A stretch of DNA of 64,000 nucleotides. Origin: Sindora glabra. Its lineage: Eukaryota > Streptophyta > Magnoliopsida > Fabales > Fabaceae. A program made the position numbers and the translations under genes. Positions 47,195-57,734 of this stretch are shown piece by piece (the first letter of the stretch is position 1; each line of letters begins with the position of its first letter). The notes under the pieces were generated by a model that saw only the letters and a program-made list of their open reading frames with translations, made no database searches and was not told where the DNA came from. The stretch covers positions 61,961,455 through 62,025,454 of the forward strand of contig CM035226.1 of NCBI GenBank assembly GCA_020226215.1, read 5' to 3'.

Positions 47195-47209
47195 AGGACA
47201 ATAGAATTT
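47195..47209 (-). repeat. 15-bp inverted repeat, right copy, at inversion breakpoint
   Basis: AGGACAATAGAATTT, the reverse complement of 45,267-45,281. It overlaps the start of the 3' LTR and, in the uninverted order, the last codons of pol (HIEDNRI). Confidence 0.9.
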
Positions 47210-47654
47210 TTCATAAAATAGCTACTATTAATTGATAATTTTTAATTTAATAAAAATGATTGATTAAAATTTAGTCTAATTGTGAAACATACATGAAGCC
47301 TATTTAAATTTGTGATTTCAATGATATCGGCTTAGTATATCTACATAGTTTAGTGTGGTTTGGCGGTTGTGTAAGCCCAAAAATTCTGTAATCCTTTTAT
47401 AGGGAAGATTGTTAAGGTTTTATAAATAAGGATTATGGCTAGGTCCCTCTTCACTTCTTATACACACAGTTTCTACCCATTGAAAGCCACCATCAAAGAG
47501 AAAAGCGAAAATGAAGATTTAGTTAAGGAGAATTTATTAGTTTCCACTAAATTCAATTATGGCTGCAAATTCATTAGGTAAGTAAATACAAATTTCATAT
47601 TCATGGTGTTCTAATTATCATACATGAGATCCTAAAAATTGAAAAATTCTTACA
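47201..47654 (+). repeat. 3' LTR of the copia element
   Basis: Direct repeat of the 5' LTR, starting at the degenerate ATAGAATTTT and ending TTCTTACA with its CA preserved. It is in the same orientation as the 5' LTR, which shows that only the interior segment was inverted. Confidence 0.85.
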
Positions 47655-48620
47655 ATATATTGATAAGAGTAATATTAATTACACACAACCTCTATCTTAC
47701 TCTCTTTTTCATGTAAGGGAAAAAAGGCCTATTGAGCTCATGAAAGAATAGACATAATTAGTCTATTTTTCCCACTATATAATTAATGACTTTCAAATAT
47801 TAGATGAAATGAATAGTATCTTAAGTTTATGTTACAATAGTGATTGAAAATTAATAATAATTGTAACAACAACAATGACAATAACAAATGTTTGTTTGAA
47901 TTGTAAATAGGATTAGTCTCCATGGTTGATGACTGTTATACTAAAAGTCTTAATTTCTCATTTAATGACTTTAAAAACAATGACCTATGGTTTTAAGGTC
48001 ATCAAGTTTTGCTTTTAGTCATTAGTTTATCAGGTTATATGCCATTAAGAAGAAGGTGTGAAGAGTCCAATTATATTGGAATATTATTATACTTTAAGGA
48101 TATGGTTTTCCTTTCATTGTGGTTAAAAGAAAAACTAAAATAATAATTATGATGCGTTTTAATCAGCTTTATGCTATAAAAATTTTTAAGAATCCCACTT
48201 ATTTATATTGTGAAAATTACAATTAATTTGATTATTTTCTTATTTAATACGAAAATATTTATTTTTTGATTTTAGGGTGAAGGTTAAACACCCAAATTTA
48301 AATGTTTGGAATTGTAAGGATGTCTATCTAAAATTATATCACGAGACAAAAGAAAACTCTGAGTAAAAGTCCCACTTAAGGAGGTTTCTACGGTACAAAT
48401 TACATTTTCTTGCATGCCATGCAACACTGCTCTGCCCTATAAACAATTGCCAACTGTCCAATTTATACTTTGGAATTCAACTTTGCTTGTTTGTAATCCG
48501 TTCCGAGGGGGTTTTTGTTTTTACCTAGGAAATAGTAATAAAAGGGAGTTATTGAATTATCCCTTGTGCTCGTTCAAATATTGTGTGTATTATTATTATG
48601 ATGAAATTTAAAACATCTAT
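47655..48620. other. Spacer with a family X-related fragment
   Basis: No gene seen. The part from about 48,170 to 48,400 resembles the degenerate 210-bp units at 17,770-18,190 (AGGTTAAACACCCAAATTTAAATG, GTAAGGATGTCTATCTAAAATT). A segment at 48,376-48,426 (AAGGAGGTTTCTAC, GCATGCCATGCAACA) recurs in inverted form at 55,331-55,388. The open frame at 48,414-48,611 has no recognised similarity. Confidence 0.4.
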
Positions 48621-50026
48621 TAATTTTTCAAATTTTAATCCTGTAAAATATTAAAATACAAAATAATATTTTTTTAAGTAGAGAAATGTAAAATATATTT
48701 TGCAATTTTAAAGTGGTTAAATTTTGTTCCCTCAAATTTTATAAAATTAAAATTAAAATTTTTAATTATAAAAAATTTAAAATTAATACTCGTTATATAT
48801 GTAATTAGTCATTTTATTAAATATAAAATTTTTATTAATTTTAAATAAAAATTATAATATTATCATATATTAATTTATCATATAATTTTTTACACATAAT
48901 TTCATGACTCATTTTCACACGTGTTCATAAGTAAGGCAACCAACTCAATACTAAGAAATATAAAGCTTTAACTCTTTTTTTAAAATTTGAATGTTAATTG
49001 AACTTTTCAATGGATCAATTAATATTTGAATTAAACTCAAATCATAATTATATAAATTGAATTAGCTTAATTTGGTCTAATTATAAAAATTTATTTTTAT
49101 TAATATAAATTTATGATAAAAATAATTTTATTTATTTATTTTAAAATAAAAATACTTAATTTAATATAATGAAATATTTTATATATTAAAATATTTTTTA
49201 TCTATTTAAATATATTTTTATCTAAAAATTTATTTATTATTTAATATAATAATAAAAATAAAAATAATTAAACTTTTGAACTAGGGTTCGAGCCTTTTAT
49301 AAATTTAATTTTTTTTAAAAAAAAGTAAATGATTCGCCTCGGGCTTAAATTAATGTATTTCATGCAAGCATATACATGAAAGATCAATCTAAAAGTCCAC
49401 AAACCAACCCATGAATATGTTTACTCATTTTCATATATTTATTTAAATTTTTTTATCTTATTTAATTTTTATTAATTATATAATAGAATTTATATCCAAA
49501 AATTATAAAATAAATCAACATATAAAAATATAGTATTTTTTGTTTCAAAATTTCTTTAAAAAACGAATTAATTCAATAAAATTATTAATTAAATATATTA
49601 TGAACATTAATCTCATATTTTATATCATAGAAAAGTTTGATTTTGAAATTTTTAAATTTGGAGGTAGTAAAAATTTATCAGATTCAAAATTAATCCTAGA
49701 AATTTAATAATTATATTGAATTTAGTTTTTACCTTCTTTTAATTTTTGTGTCGTGTTATATAAAATTATTAAAATAATATGATAAATTCATTAAAAATAA
49801 TGTGTATTTTTAATTTTTTTAAATAAATATTAAACGGTCTTAATACGAAATAATTACTTAACTCTAACTTTACCCATAATTACAAATATACAATGGTTGT
49901 GCAGGGAGTATTTTTTGAAAACTTATGAAGAATGGGATTAGTAATGGAATGAGACTAGGAAAGATGAGCGGATGAATAATTAAGATTTAAGTTTGATTCC
50001 TTGTTGGGATAAATTAATTTTAGATT

Positions 50027-50070
<44 letters not shown>

Positions 50071-50790
50071 TATATATTATTATATGAATAAAAGTTATTC
50101 AGATATTTTTATTATTAAAAAAGAATTATTAAATTTTTAATGACATGTTATCATCTTATTTGTTTATTGTATAAAAAATAATATTGTAGCAGTGAATTAA
50201 CTTTAAACTTATTTCATATATTTGTATTCAACATCTTTTGAGCATTTAAATTTAATTTATTGTCATCTGCTTATATATTATTATATTAATAAAAATTATT
50301 AAAACTTTCTTTCTATGGATAAAAATTATTAATTTTCTAATAATGTGTTATATTCTTATTTATTGATAATATAAAAAAATTTATATTAATAATAGATCAA
50401 ATTTAAACTTGCATAAAAATTTTAAAATATAAAATTACAATGCTGATATATTATAAATTTACATATTGATTATAATAACACAATATTATTTTTTATTTTT
50501 AATTATATATTTTAGTGTTTCTTAATTTAAAAATTTTATCTTTATTATATAAATTTTATTTTTATAAAAACTATTTATGTATATTTTATCTATTAGATTA
50601 AGTTATTTAAAATAAATCCATATATAACTATCATATCAATTAACTTTATAACATTAAAATAAAGTATTATGAAAACTAATATATTTATTTATATATGTCT
50701 CAAATAATTAATGATTTAATATAAACTAATATACAAACATAAATAGAAAAAAAATTTCTTTACATATACTTATTGATTTTGTTATAATGA
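48621..50790. other. Extremely A+T-rich spacer
   Basis: Over 2 kb of near-pure A+T sequence without genes or recognisable transposon ends. It includes the TTTA microsatellite at 50,028-50,072. Confidence 0.6.
50028..50072. repeat. TTTA tetranucleotide microsatellite
   Basis: About ten uninterrupted TTTA units. Confidence 0.95.
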
Positions 50791-51700
50791 TGAAAGAATT
50801 TTTTTTTTTTTGGTTTAAAAATCTTTTTATCTAAAAGGAGAAACAACCAAAAAACCAAAGATTTCAAATGAAATTTACTAAAAGTTGTACCAACCGGTTA
50901 CCATTTTCAAGCCATTTATGGTTCAGATTACATTTTAATACATTGGCAACCTAAAGTGTCACCACCTGTGCTGTTGTATGTGATGCAACGATTTTCCCAT
51001 ATTGTACCATAGAACTCGCCCCCACTTAAATTTTATAAACGGCAACATTTATGGTGCAACGTGTTGCATGAGATGCAACACATTGCGTGGCATAATCACA
51101 ACAGCTAAGGCAATAGGAAGTAACTGTAGCCACAGATATAGGTTGACTACATCACCAAGTCCTCTAGTAGTTGTGGCGTAAATCGTAATAGGTGAAGAAT
51201 GATTATTGCAAATAAGGATCATTATTTGTACAAGCCCTTTTGGTTGTAGCGATTGGCAAAGCAATTAATTGAATAGGAAGACTTTTGCTGCCACTTGATA
51301 GGTTTCGACCAAGAGGCTGATTGAAGTAGTGTTGGAAGCGAGGGTACGGTCCTTGAAAAATAAGAGCGACAAAAGGGGAAACAAGGAGGCATTGATGAGA
51401 ATCTTGAAAGGACACTAAGAGTGAGGTTAACCTGTAAGATAATTTCAATTTTTATGAATATGTACATTAGGGTTTAGGGATGAATAGCATAAAAAGTCCA
51501 ATTGAAATGATGGGTTTGAAATGTTAGCGGTTGCTTTTTGATGTTGCTGTCATCCCTGACAATGGAAGGCCAAGCGAAAAAAATAAAAGGAAAAATGACA
51601 ATACTTATTCGACTCTACAATTTCTCTGTGCTAAAGACACCAAATCCATAGTGAAGAAGCACCAAAAGCAACTCTGGAGTCGCTTGAATAGGAATTCAAG
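50791..51700. other. Unidentified complex region upstream of the VPS2 relic
   Basis: Markedly less A+T-rich than its surroundings. Near 51,049-51,090 it has two close palindromic words, GTGCAACGTGTTGCATGAG and GATGCAACACATTGCG. Overlapping minus-strand frames at 51,049-51,467 have no recognised similarity. The last 150 bases may be the promoter and 5' leader of the VPS2 gene, whose ATG is at 51,701, but no TATA box can be assigned with confidence. Confidence 0.35.
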
Positions 51701-53800
51701 ATGAGTTTTCTATTCAACTATAGAAAGACTCCAGCAAGTAATAATTCTTCGTCATCATCTTTTCTTTTTGCTATTTTTTGGTCTATTATTTTTTTAAGGG
51801 TGACAAAGTTTAGATTTTCAATCAAAAACACTAATGAGTTACACCATTTAGTAGTCTTCATCAATTTAATCAGAGAAAATAGTGTGAAATGACTTCAATT
51901 TTCATTATGAGTTTAAATACTTTCTTTAAGGAGAAAAATTAATGATTTATTTCAACTAACAGTGAGGAGTTTGAAAGGTATTATTTTTTATTTTTATTAT
52001 TGTCATTATATTTTGTAGCAGAGCTTTTGAGGAAAAATAAAAAGATGCTAAACAAGTCCATTAGAGAAATTGAAAGGGAAAAATATGGACTACTTTGCAA
52101 GTTCAAGAAAAAAAAAACTGATTGTTGAAATAAAGAAGAATGCTAAATAAGGCTAGATGATGTGCTATTTTTACGTTTGGATATATTTGCATACTTTTAG
52201 TATCATATGCCTAAGAAAAGTGTAAAAGAGTAGTTTGTTGATATGTAACGCTTGTAACTAATTGAGTTAATGTTCTAGGATAGTTTGCCAGAAGCATTGA
52301 GTTTATTTCTCTGAGAACATAATTCAGATTACTCAGTAAGTTAGTTTCCATCTTTTTGAAAGAACTGCATTTGGGTTGTGTATTTGTTAGAGGATAGTGA
52401 GAGTAATGGCGAAAGACCTTATTAGAACACTGCATAAGAATCTAGGTATACTTTCCATAGACTTTCTATTCTCTTTGACAATCACTGAACTTGGAAGTTC
52501 CTTTTCCATGTTTAATGGACGAATAAGTATTATTTATGAATCGTATTTCACTATTATTGTTGCGAGAAAAGTGGCTATTCTATGAGATTAAATAATGTAA
52601 AATTGCATAGAATGTGAGTTATCATTGCCTCACTTATTTGGATGAACACAATATTTAGAATTTGTGGATCTAATTAGCATTGTTAAGGCTGTTATAATAC
52701 CTAGGCTCCATTTGTTTTAGTGGAAAACATTTTTCATAAGAATATAATTATTAACCATTAAGATGCTAGAGAATATTTTATATCTCATTATTAAATATAG
52801 AAAGTTTGGTGGAACACAACTTCCTCTTTTTTAAAGAAAAAATTATTTTCCTTTATTACCATTACTTTAAATATCATTTATTTTAATAACAAGGTTTAAA
52901 AGCAATATGTCATTCCTTCATTTATGTAGAAGCAAATAAGATTTCCTAAAAAAAATGTCCTCCTGAAAACAAATGAGCTTTAGATAGCATTTGTTTCACC
53001 AAGAATTATGGTTTGATAAACTAATGCTTGTAGTTTACATAGTGCTTGTCAACTATAAATGAAGGTGATTCAAAAGATAGATTCTACTTAGGAAATTGGA
53101 ATGATCCATGTACGCATATTTTTCCTTTGGCTCATTTCCTTTGGAAAACATTCTAATATCAAGGTTGAGTTTGCTATATCCTCATACTAGTCTTAGACCA
53201 TAATTTGGTTGCATCCATTATCGGCTTTAAAAGTGATTCTTTGAGATCAATTTTAGACTCTAAATTAACCTAATCAATGAGGGAAGCCATAAAAGGGGTT
53301 ACCAAAGCCATGAGCCAATTGAATAAATAGATGAACTTGCTTTGCTACAAAGGATAATGTCAAAGTTTTAAAGGAAGAATGAAAAGAAGGAACTGACAAC
53401 TGAGGTAATAGGAAATACCATTAATAATGCTTTGGAAGGTGATGAAAAGGAAGAAAAGATGAAAGAACTCACATATCAAGTGCTTGATGAGATTGGAATT
53501 GATATCAATTCTAAGGTATGCCCTTATTGTTGTCTTTCTATATCACTCTTGGTTTTAACTAACAAAAAGCTCAGCTAAATATAAATGAACAAAATTATTT
53601 TTATGCCATCCGACGAGGACTTTGAAATAGTAATAATATCGCTTCTATTTAACATGCAGCTTTTAAATGCCCCTTCTACCTCTGTCGTTGCATCACCTGC
53701 AAAAAATAAGGTTGCTTAAGTTAAATTAACTAGCACAAATGAAAATAACATATTAGACGATGATCTACAAGATAGGTTAAACAACTTAAGAAGGATATGA
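51701..53800 (+). pseudogene. VPS2/CHMP2 (ESCRT-III subunit) pseudogene, introns retained
   Basis: VPS2 caps ESCRT-III filaments at endosomes and recruits the ATPase VPS4. Exon 1 (51,701-51,737) reads MSFLFNYRKTPA. Intron 1 runs 51,738-52,021 (GT to CAG). Exon 2 (52,022 to about 52,161) reads LLRKNKKMLNKSIREIEREK, then shifts +1 at a 10-A run (52,108-52,117), then KKLIVEIKKNAK with TAA (52,148) and TAG (52,154) where Gln codons belong. Exon 3 (52,391 to about 52,445) reads VMAKDLIRT. A later exon (about 53,232-53,515) reads EAIKGVTKAMSQLNK with TAA (53,271), TAG (53,328) and a 1-base deletion near 53,340, then NNALEGDEKEE and YQVLDEIGIDIN. The last exon (53,660-53,800) reads LLNAPSTSVVASPAKNKVA, a TAA, and the C-terminal MIT-binding helix LQDRLNNLRR. 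A segment between exon 3 and the next (about a dozen residues) was not found. Retained introns mean it is not a processed copy. Confidence 0.93.
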
Positions 53801-54721
53801 AGTGTAAGAAAGATAAAAGAAAGTTGTTTAAGAAACATGAAAAGAAGTTAGCATAGAGTGGAATACATTTAAATTTTATGCTACTCAATTGTTTAAGCTA
53901 TAATCATGTTTGTGTATATTGGCTTGGCACCATATGAAAACTTGTTTATAAAGGAGGAAAATAGTTAGAATTTACTTAAGTATTCTTTCGATTCAAAAAA
54001 TTGGGTTCAGTGTATGGTCTAAATCCGATTCAATAATACATAATAAGGCAATTGTCATTCCATCTCTAGACAACCTGATTGTAACTATTATCTTATTACA
54101 TGATTAAGGTTGAACATTGGCTATTCCATCTCCAACTTCAAATTCAAATTTTGTTAGTGGATGTTCATATAGGTAGATTTATAAAAAATAGTTAAATTAT
54201 CTGTAACTTTTGATAAACCAAAAGCAAAATAGCAAATTTATATTAGACTTCTCATTCTTCATAACTTAAAAGTTATGTTGAAAGTCACTTATTTGTTTTG
54301 ATAATATAGTGAAGTCAAAGCTTATGGATTAAAGATAAAATGAGACATCTAGAGATTTGAGTATTCAATTTTACAATATACATGCATTCTATAAGACTAA
54401 AACTAATACCTCTTGAGCAGTATCTTTACATTATTCATATATAACATATTTGATGGATAAATATTTAATTTACTATATCTATTAAAGGAGAACTATATAA
54501 GAAATAAATAAGAAACTACAAAAAAAACATTCATTTTTTGAGTTTTATTTGTAACTTTTTACATAAAAACTCATAGTTTTTTCAAAAAAAAAAAGTTACA
54601 TGTAAAATTATTTATGTGCCTTATGAAGAAGTTGTATACTTTTGTGAAATAGTTATAAAATTTTATTAAAAAATTGTAAAACCTTTTAAAAAATTTACAA
54701 AATTCTTTAGTTCTCTAATCC
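53801..54721. other. A+T-rich region 3' of the VPS2 relic
   Basis: No gene seen. The first part would have held the VPS2 3' untranslated region. Confidence 0.5.
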
Positions 54722-55131
54722 CTTGATTGCCTTACTTAGGCCATCATTTTAAGGAATTTTGCAAAAAAAAAAAAAATCATGTTGATACTCCCTTTTGCAA
54801 CTTGACAAATTTGCAAATATTTATTCCAAAAAAAGGTAGTTGTTCAAAATTTTGAGAAAGCATATTGGAGCTTATCCCCCAAACCAACCCATCATAGTGA
54901 GGCCCATAAATAATTACAATAAAGTCCTCTTGATTACCTTACTTAGGCCATCATTTTAAGGAATTTTGCAAAAAAAAAATCATGTTGATACTTTCTTTTG
55001 CAACTTGACAAATTTGCAAATATTTATTACAAAAAAAGGTAGTTATTCAAAATTTTGAGAAAGCATATTGGAGCTTATCCCCCAAACCAACCCATTATAG
55101 TGAGGCTCATAAATAATTACAATAAAGTCCT
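54722..55131. repeat. 207-bp tandem duplication, about 96% identical
   Basis: Units 54,722-54,928 and 54,929-55,131 match except for a poly-A run (14 against 9) and about seven substitutions. Six of these are C-to-T or G-to-A in the second unit. Each begins CTTGATT(G/A)CCTTACTTAGG and ends ATAATTACAATAAAGTCCT. No coding frame. It is one of the youngest events in the window judged by similarity. Confidence 0.92.
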
Positions 55132-55539
55132 CTTTCCATTTGGTTTGCATGCTAGCATAAAAATACCATACTACTTCAAGCAGCTTTCAACCTAAATCTT
55201 ATCCGCATGCTAGAAATTGGAAGCCTTCAAAGTCATGTCTGTGAAAGCCAACTCGTTTTTATCTGGAGAACCTGTGATAGGTTTTAATTTCACTAATTAC
55301 CATATATTCCTCTCTAAATGGCTAAATTCATGTTGCATGCCATTCAACAATTAAGCATTTCCACTATAGAAACCTCCTTTATGAAATTATGTATATTGTG
55401 AAATATTTTTAAGTATATTTATAGGAAGAAAAAAATTCAATTTGTGATTTGTTACATTTACAAGCATGACTTATAACATATTTTTAATCTAAATACATGT
55501 AAGAAGAAAAATCATTTGTAAATATGTTGGATCCACAGA
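55132..55539. other. Spacer between tandem duplication and family X copy 2
   Basis: No gene seen. It contains the inverted counterpart (55,331-55,388) of the 48,376-48,426 segment. The 5' limit of family X copy 2 lies somewhere in or near this stretch. Confidence 0.4.
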
Positions 55540-56192
55540 AAAATAAATATTATGTGAAGGTTTTGTATTTTTGAAGTGTATCAATTATGAATATACTAGA
55601 TTCACAAATAAATAAAAATTTTATAAGAATGCTATGATTTAAAGAATCTCTTTTGAAATTAAATTTCTTTTGCAATATAAGAGTTTGCAAAATTCTCAGA
55701 AGAGGCATATAAGACCAATATTTAGTGAGTTTTGAAAAATAAAATTATGAGATTCCAAAAACTTGTTTATGAGATTATCGGGTCAAATGATTTTCATAAT
55801 GTAACATAAAATATGTTTTTGAGATAAAGTCTAAGTGCTAACAATCTCATATTTGTCAAAAGAATAGTTTTATAAGAAATATTTTGAAAGCTATTGTCAC
55901 ACTTTATGTTACATTAATTTGTACTATTTTATAGTACATTCTAATATTCCTTAGCTTAAAAAATTGTCATCAAAATATAAAAGACGTTAGAATGATATAG
56001 TGTTATCACAAGAGTATGTATATTCTTAAAAAATGAGACATTATAAGGTAATATCTTTATGTATTATCCATTTACTAATGAAATTATATTTATATCAATC
56101 AATCTATTCGTGCTTAGACTATTAAGAAGGCTAATGCATAAAATATAAATTATTGGGTAGATTAAATCAAACTAATAAAACCTTGCAACAAG
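55540..56192 (+). mobile_element. Family X copy 2, internal part 1 (5'-truncated)
   Basis: Aligns with about 18,290-18,660 of copy 1, for example TAATATACTGAATTCACA against GAATATACTAGATTCACA, and the TATTGTCACAAGAATAAGCATG to AATTCTTAAAAAG block against TGTTATCACAAGAGTATGTAT to ATTCTTAAAAAATG. No 5' LTR was found upstream, so the copy appears truncated. It is interrupted at 56,193 by a solo LTR. Confidence 0.5.
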
Positions 56193-57634
56193 TGTTAGTG
56201 TATATGCCCTAAAACTAATCATATTGGTGATTGTAATTTTGAATCATGTTATTTTAATGGCAATTCTAATTATTATATTTATATATATTGTCTGCGTAAT
56301 ATATTCAATTATAATAATAACCTTAGAATAATTGTATTCTTAAATGTCCCTAGTCATATATCATTGTGGATTAGGTTGCTTTGATATGTTAAGACTAGCA
56401 TGTGTGAAGACTTATATGGGATATTAAGTTTACACATGAGTACAAGTTAGAGAACTTGTATACTGGACCGACCTATATTAAAAACACTACATGGATTGTT
56501 ATATGAGTATCATAAGTGATTCTTAGTGATCATTATTAATATGGTCCTTTGACCTGAGATCACCAAGGTTCCCTACATGTGAGTTTCATATTTTGATACT
56601 ATTCTATGTCACTAATGGTTAAGTGAATGCAAGGGTAGATATTGGATATGTCACATATCATGCGGAGGCGTTTGTGTGATCAAGAGGGGATTTGTCCATC
56701 CTATATAACAGGAGTAACATCTATGGGCCCCTTGATTAAGTAAAGCTGAGAAAATGCATGGCCATGCTCAGATGAATTGACATGAGATGTCGATTACATT
56801 TGTTTCAGTCAGCTTACTTAGGAATTAAGAAACCTTAAGATTGGGCTATACGGGAATGACACGGTCCATGTCTCATGCTCAATCTAGATGTATAGGATAT
56901 AAGTGATGATCACGTGTAAAGGTTTAGTCAAATCACCGACTTTCTCATTACTTGGGTAACAATGATGTGTTGCTAGACACCAATCATTGTTTATGATCAT
57001 TAATATGATTAATGGTCATTGCCAACATAATGAGAGCCTGTAAGGTCGCACACTTAGAGCCTAGTGAATTTGGAATTAATTGACCAAATTGTTTAGGCTT
57101 AATATTTGGGAATTCATGTTATAATTATAAGGTCCAATAGTAAGCCTATAATTATACATGGAATAAAGCCCAAATAGGTTAGGTTTTTCTATGCACCTAT
57201 TTAAATAGACTTATTGGATAATAATAAGAGGGCTATCATTATTCACGCACTCCAAAAAAGGCATAGAAAACCCTAACACCTCTCCTTAACCAAAAACCCC
57301 TGAAGAGGTGTAGCTAGCACTACGAGGTGTAAGGAGATCAATTCCAACCGGTGTGTGTAGTGGACATTCATCGATGATTCACGGGTTCGTGTGGATATCA
57401 CAGAGGTGTAGCCACATAAACGCTGTACTGGTGATCTGATCTTCTAGTTTCTTCTGGTTCGTGATTTGGAGAGTAGATCGGATTTGCTGTGTAGCGGACA
57501 GAAGATTTTTGGCCGAAAGGTATAAACCTTAATCCCTAATCTATGGCGTTCTAAATTCACATGGATCCTTGGTGGAAATCGTGCAAAAATTTTATTCCGC
57601 TGTGCATGTATAATGCGCGATTTCCAACAACAAG
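56188..57634 (+). mobile_element. 1.4-kb solo LTR with ACAAG target duplication
   Basis: The LTR is 56,193-57,629, from TGTTAGTGTATATGCCC to GCGCGATTTCCAACA, with perfect ACAAG copies on both sides (56,188-56,192 and 57,630-57,634). Ends TGTTxx...AACA and length fit a Ty1/copia-type LTR; no internal domain remains. TATTTAAATAGAC near 57,199 is a candidate TATA box in the LTR promoter. Its clean ends and perfect duplication suggest a younger insertion than the others. The lineage is not determined. Confidence 0.88.
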
Positions 57635-57734
57635 GTATAATGAATAACGGTATTTTATAGTGGATTTCCTATTGTAATAAAAGTATATAGATGATAACCA
57701 AATCATTGATTCAAATGAGAAGAAAACCACTAAC
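57635..57734 (+). mobile_element. Family X copy 2, internal sliver between two solo LTRs
   Basis: About 100 bp of host element left between the two solo LTR insertions. Too short to align with confidence. Confidence 0.4.

Larger units (their letters stand above)
40838..47654 (+). mobile_element. Ty1/copia element with internally inverted RT-RNase H half
   Basis: Two direct LTRs of about 455 bp, an initiator-Met primer binding site, a long leader, gag, protease and integrase on the plus strand, then RT and RNase H on the minus strand, then the 3' LTR. Possible target duplication ATATA at 40,833-40,837 and 47,655-47,659, weak because the area is A+T-only. Breakpoints of the inversion coincide with a 15-bp inverted repeat. 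Stops, a lost protease Asp and a changed RT catalytic Asp make it inactive. The copia sublineage was not determined. Confidence 0.88.

Noticed and set aside
51049..51467. Minus-strand frames of 71-81 residues upstream of the VPS2 relic
   Set aside because: Three overlapping frames, none with recognisable motifs; they may be chance frames in a less A+T-rich stretch.
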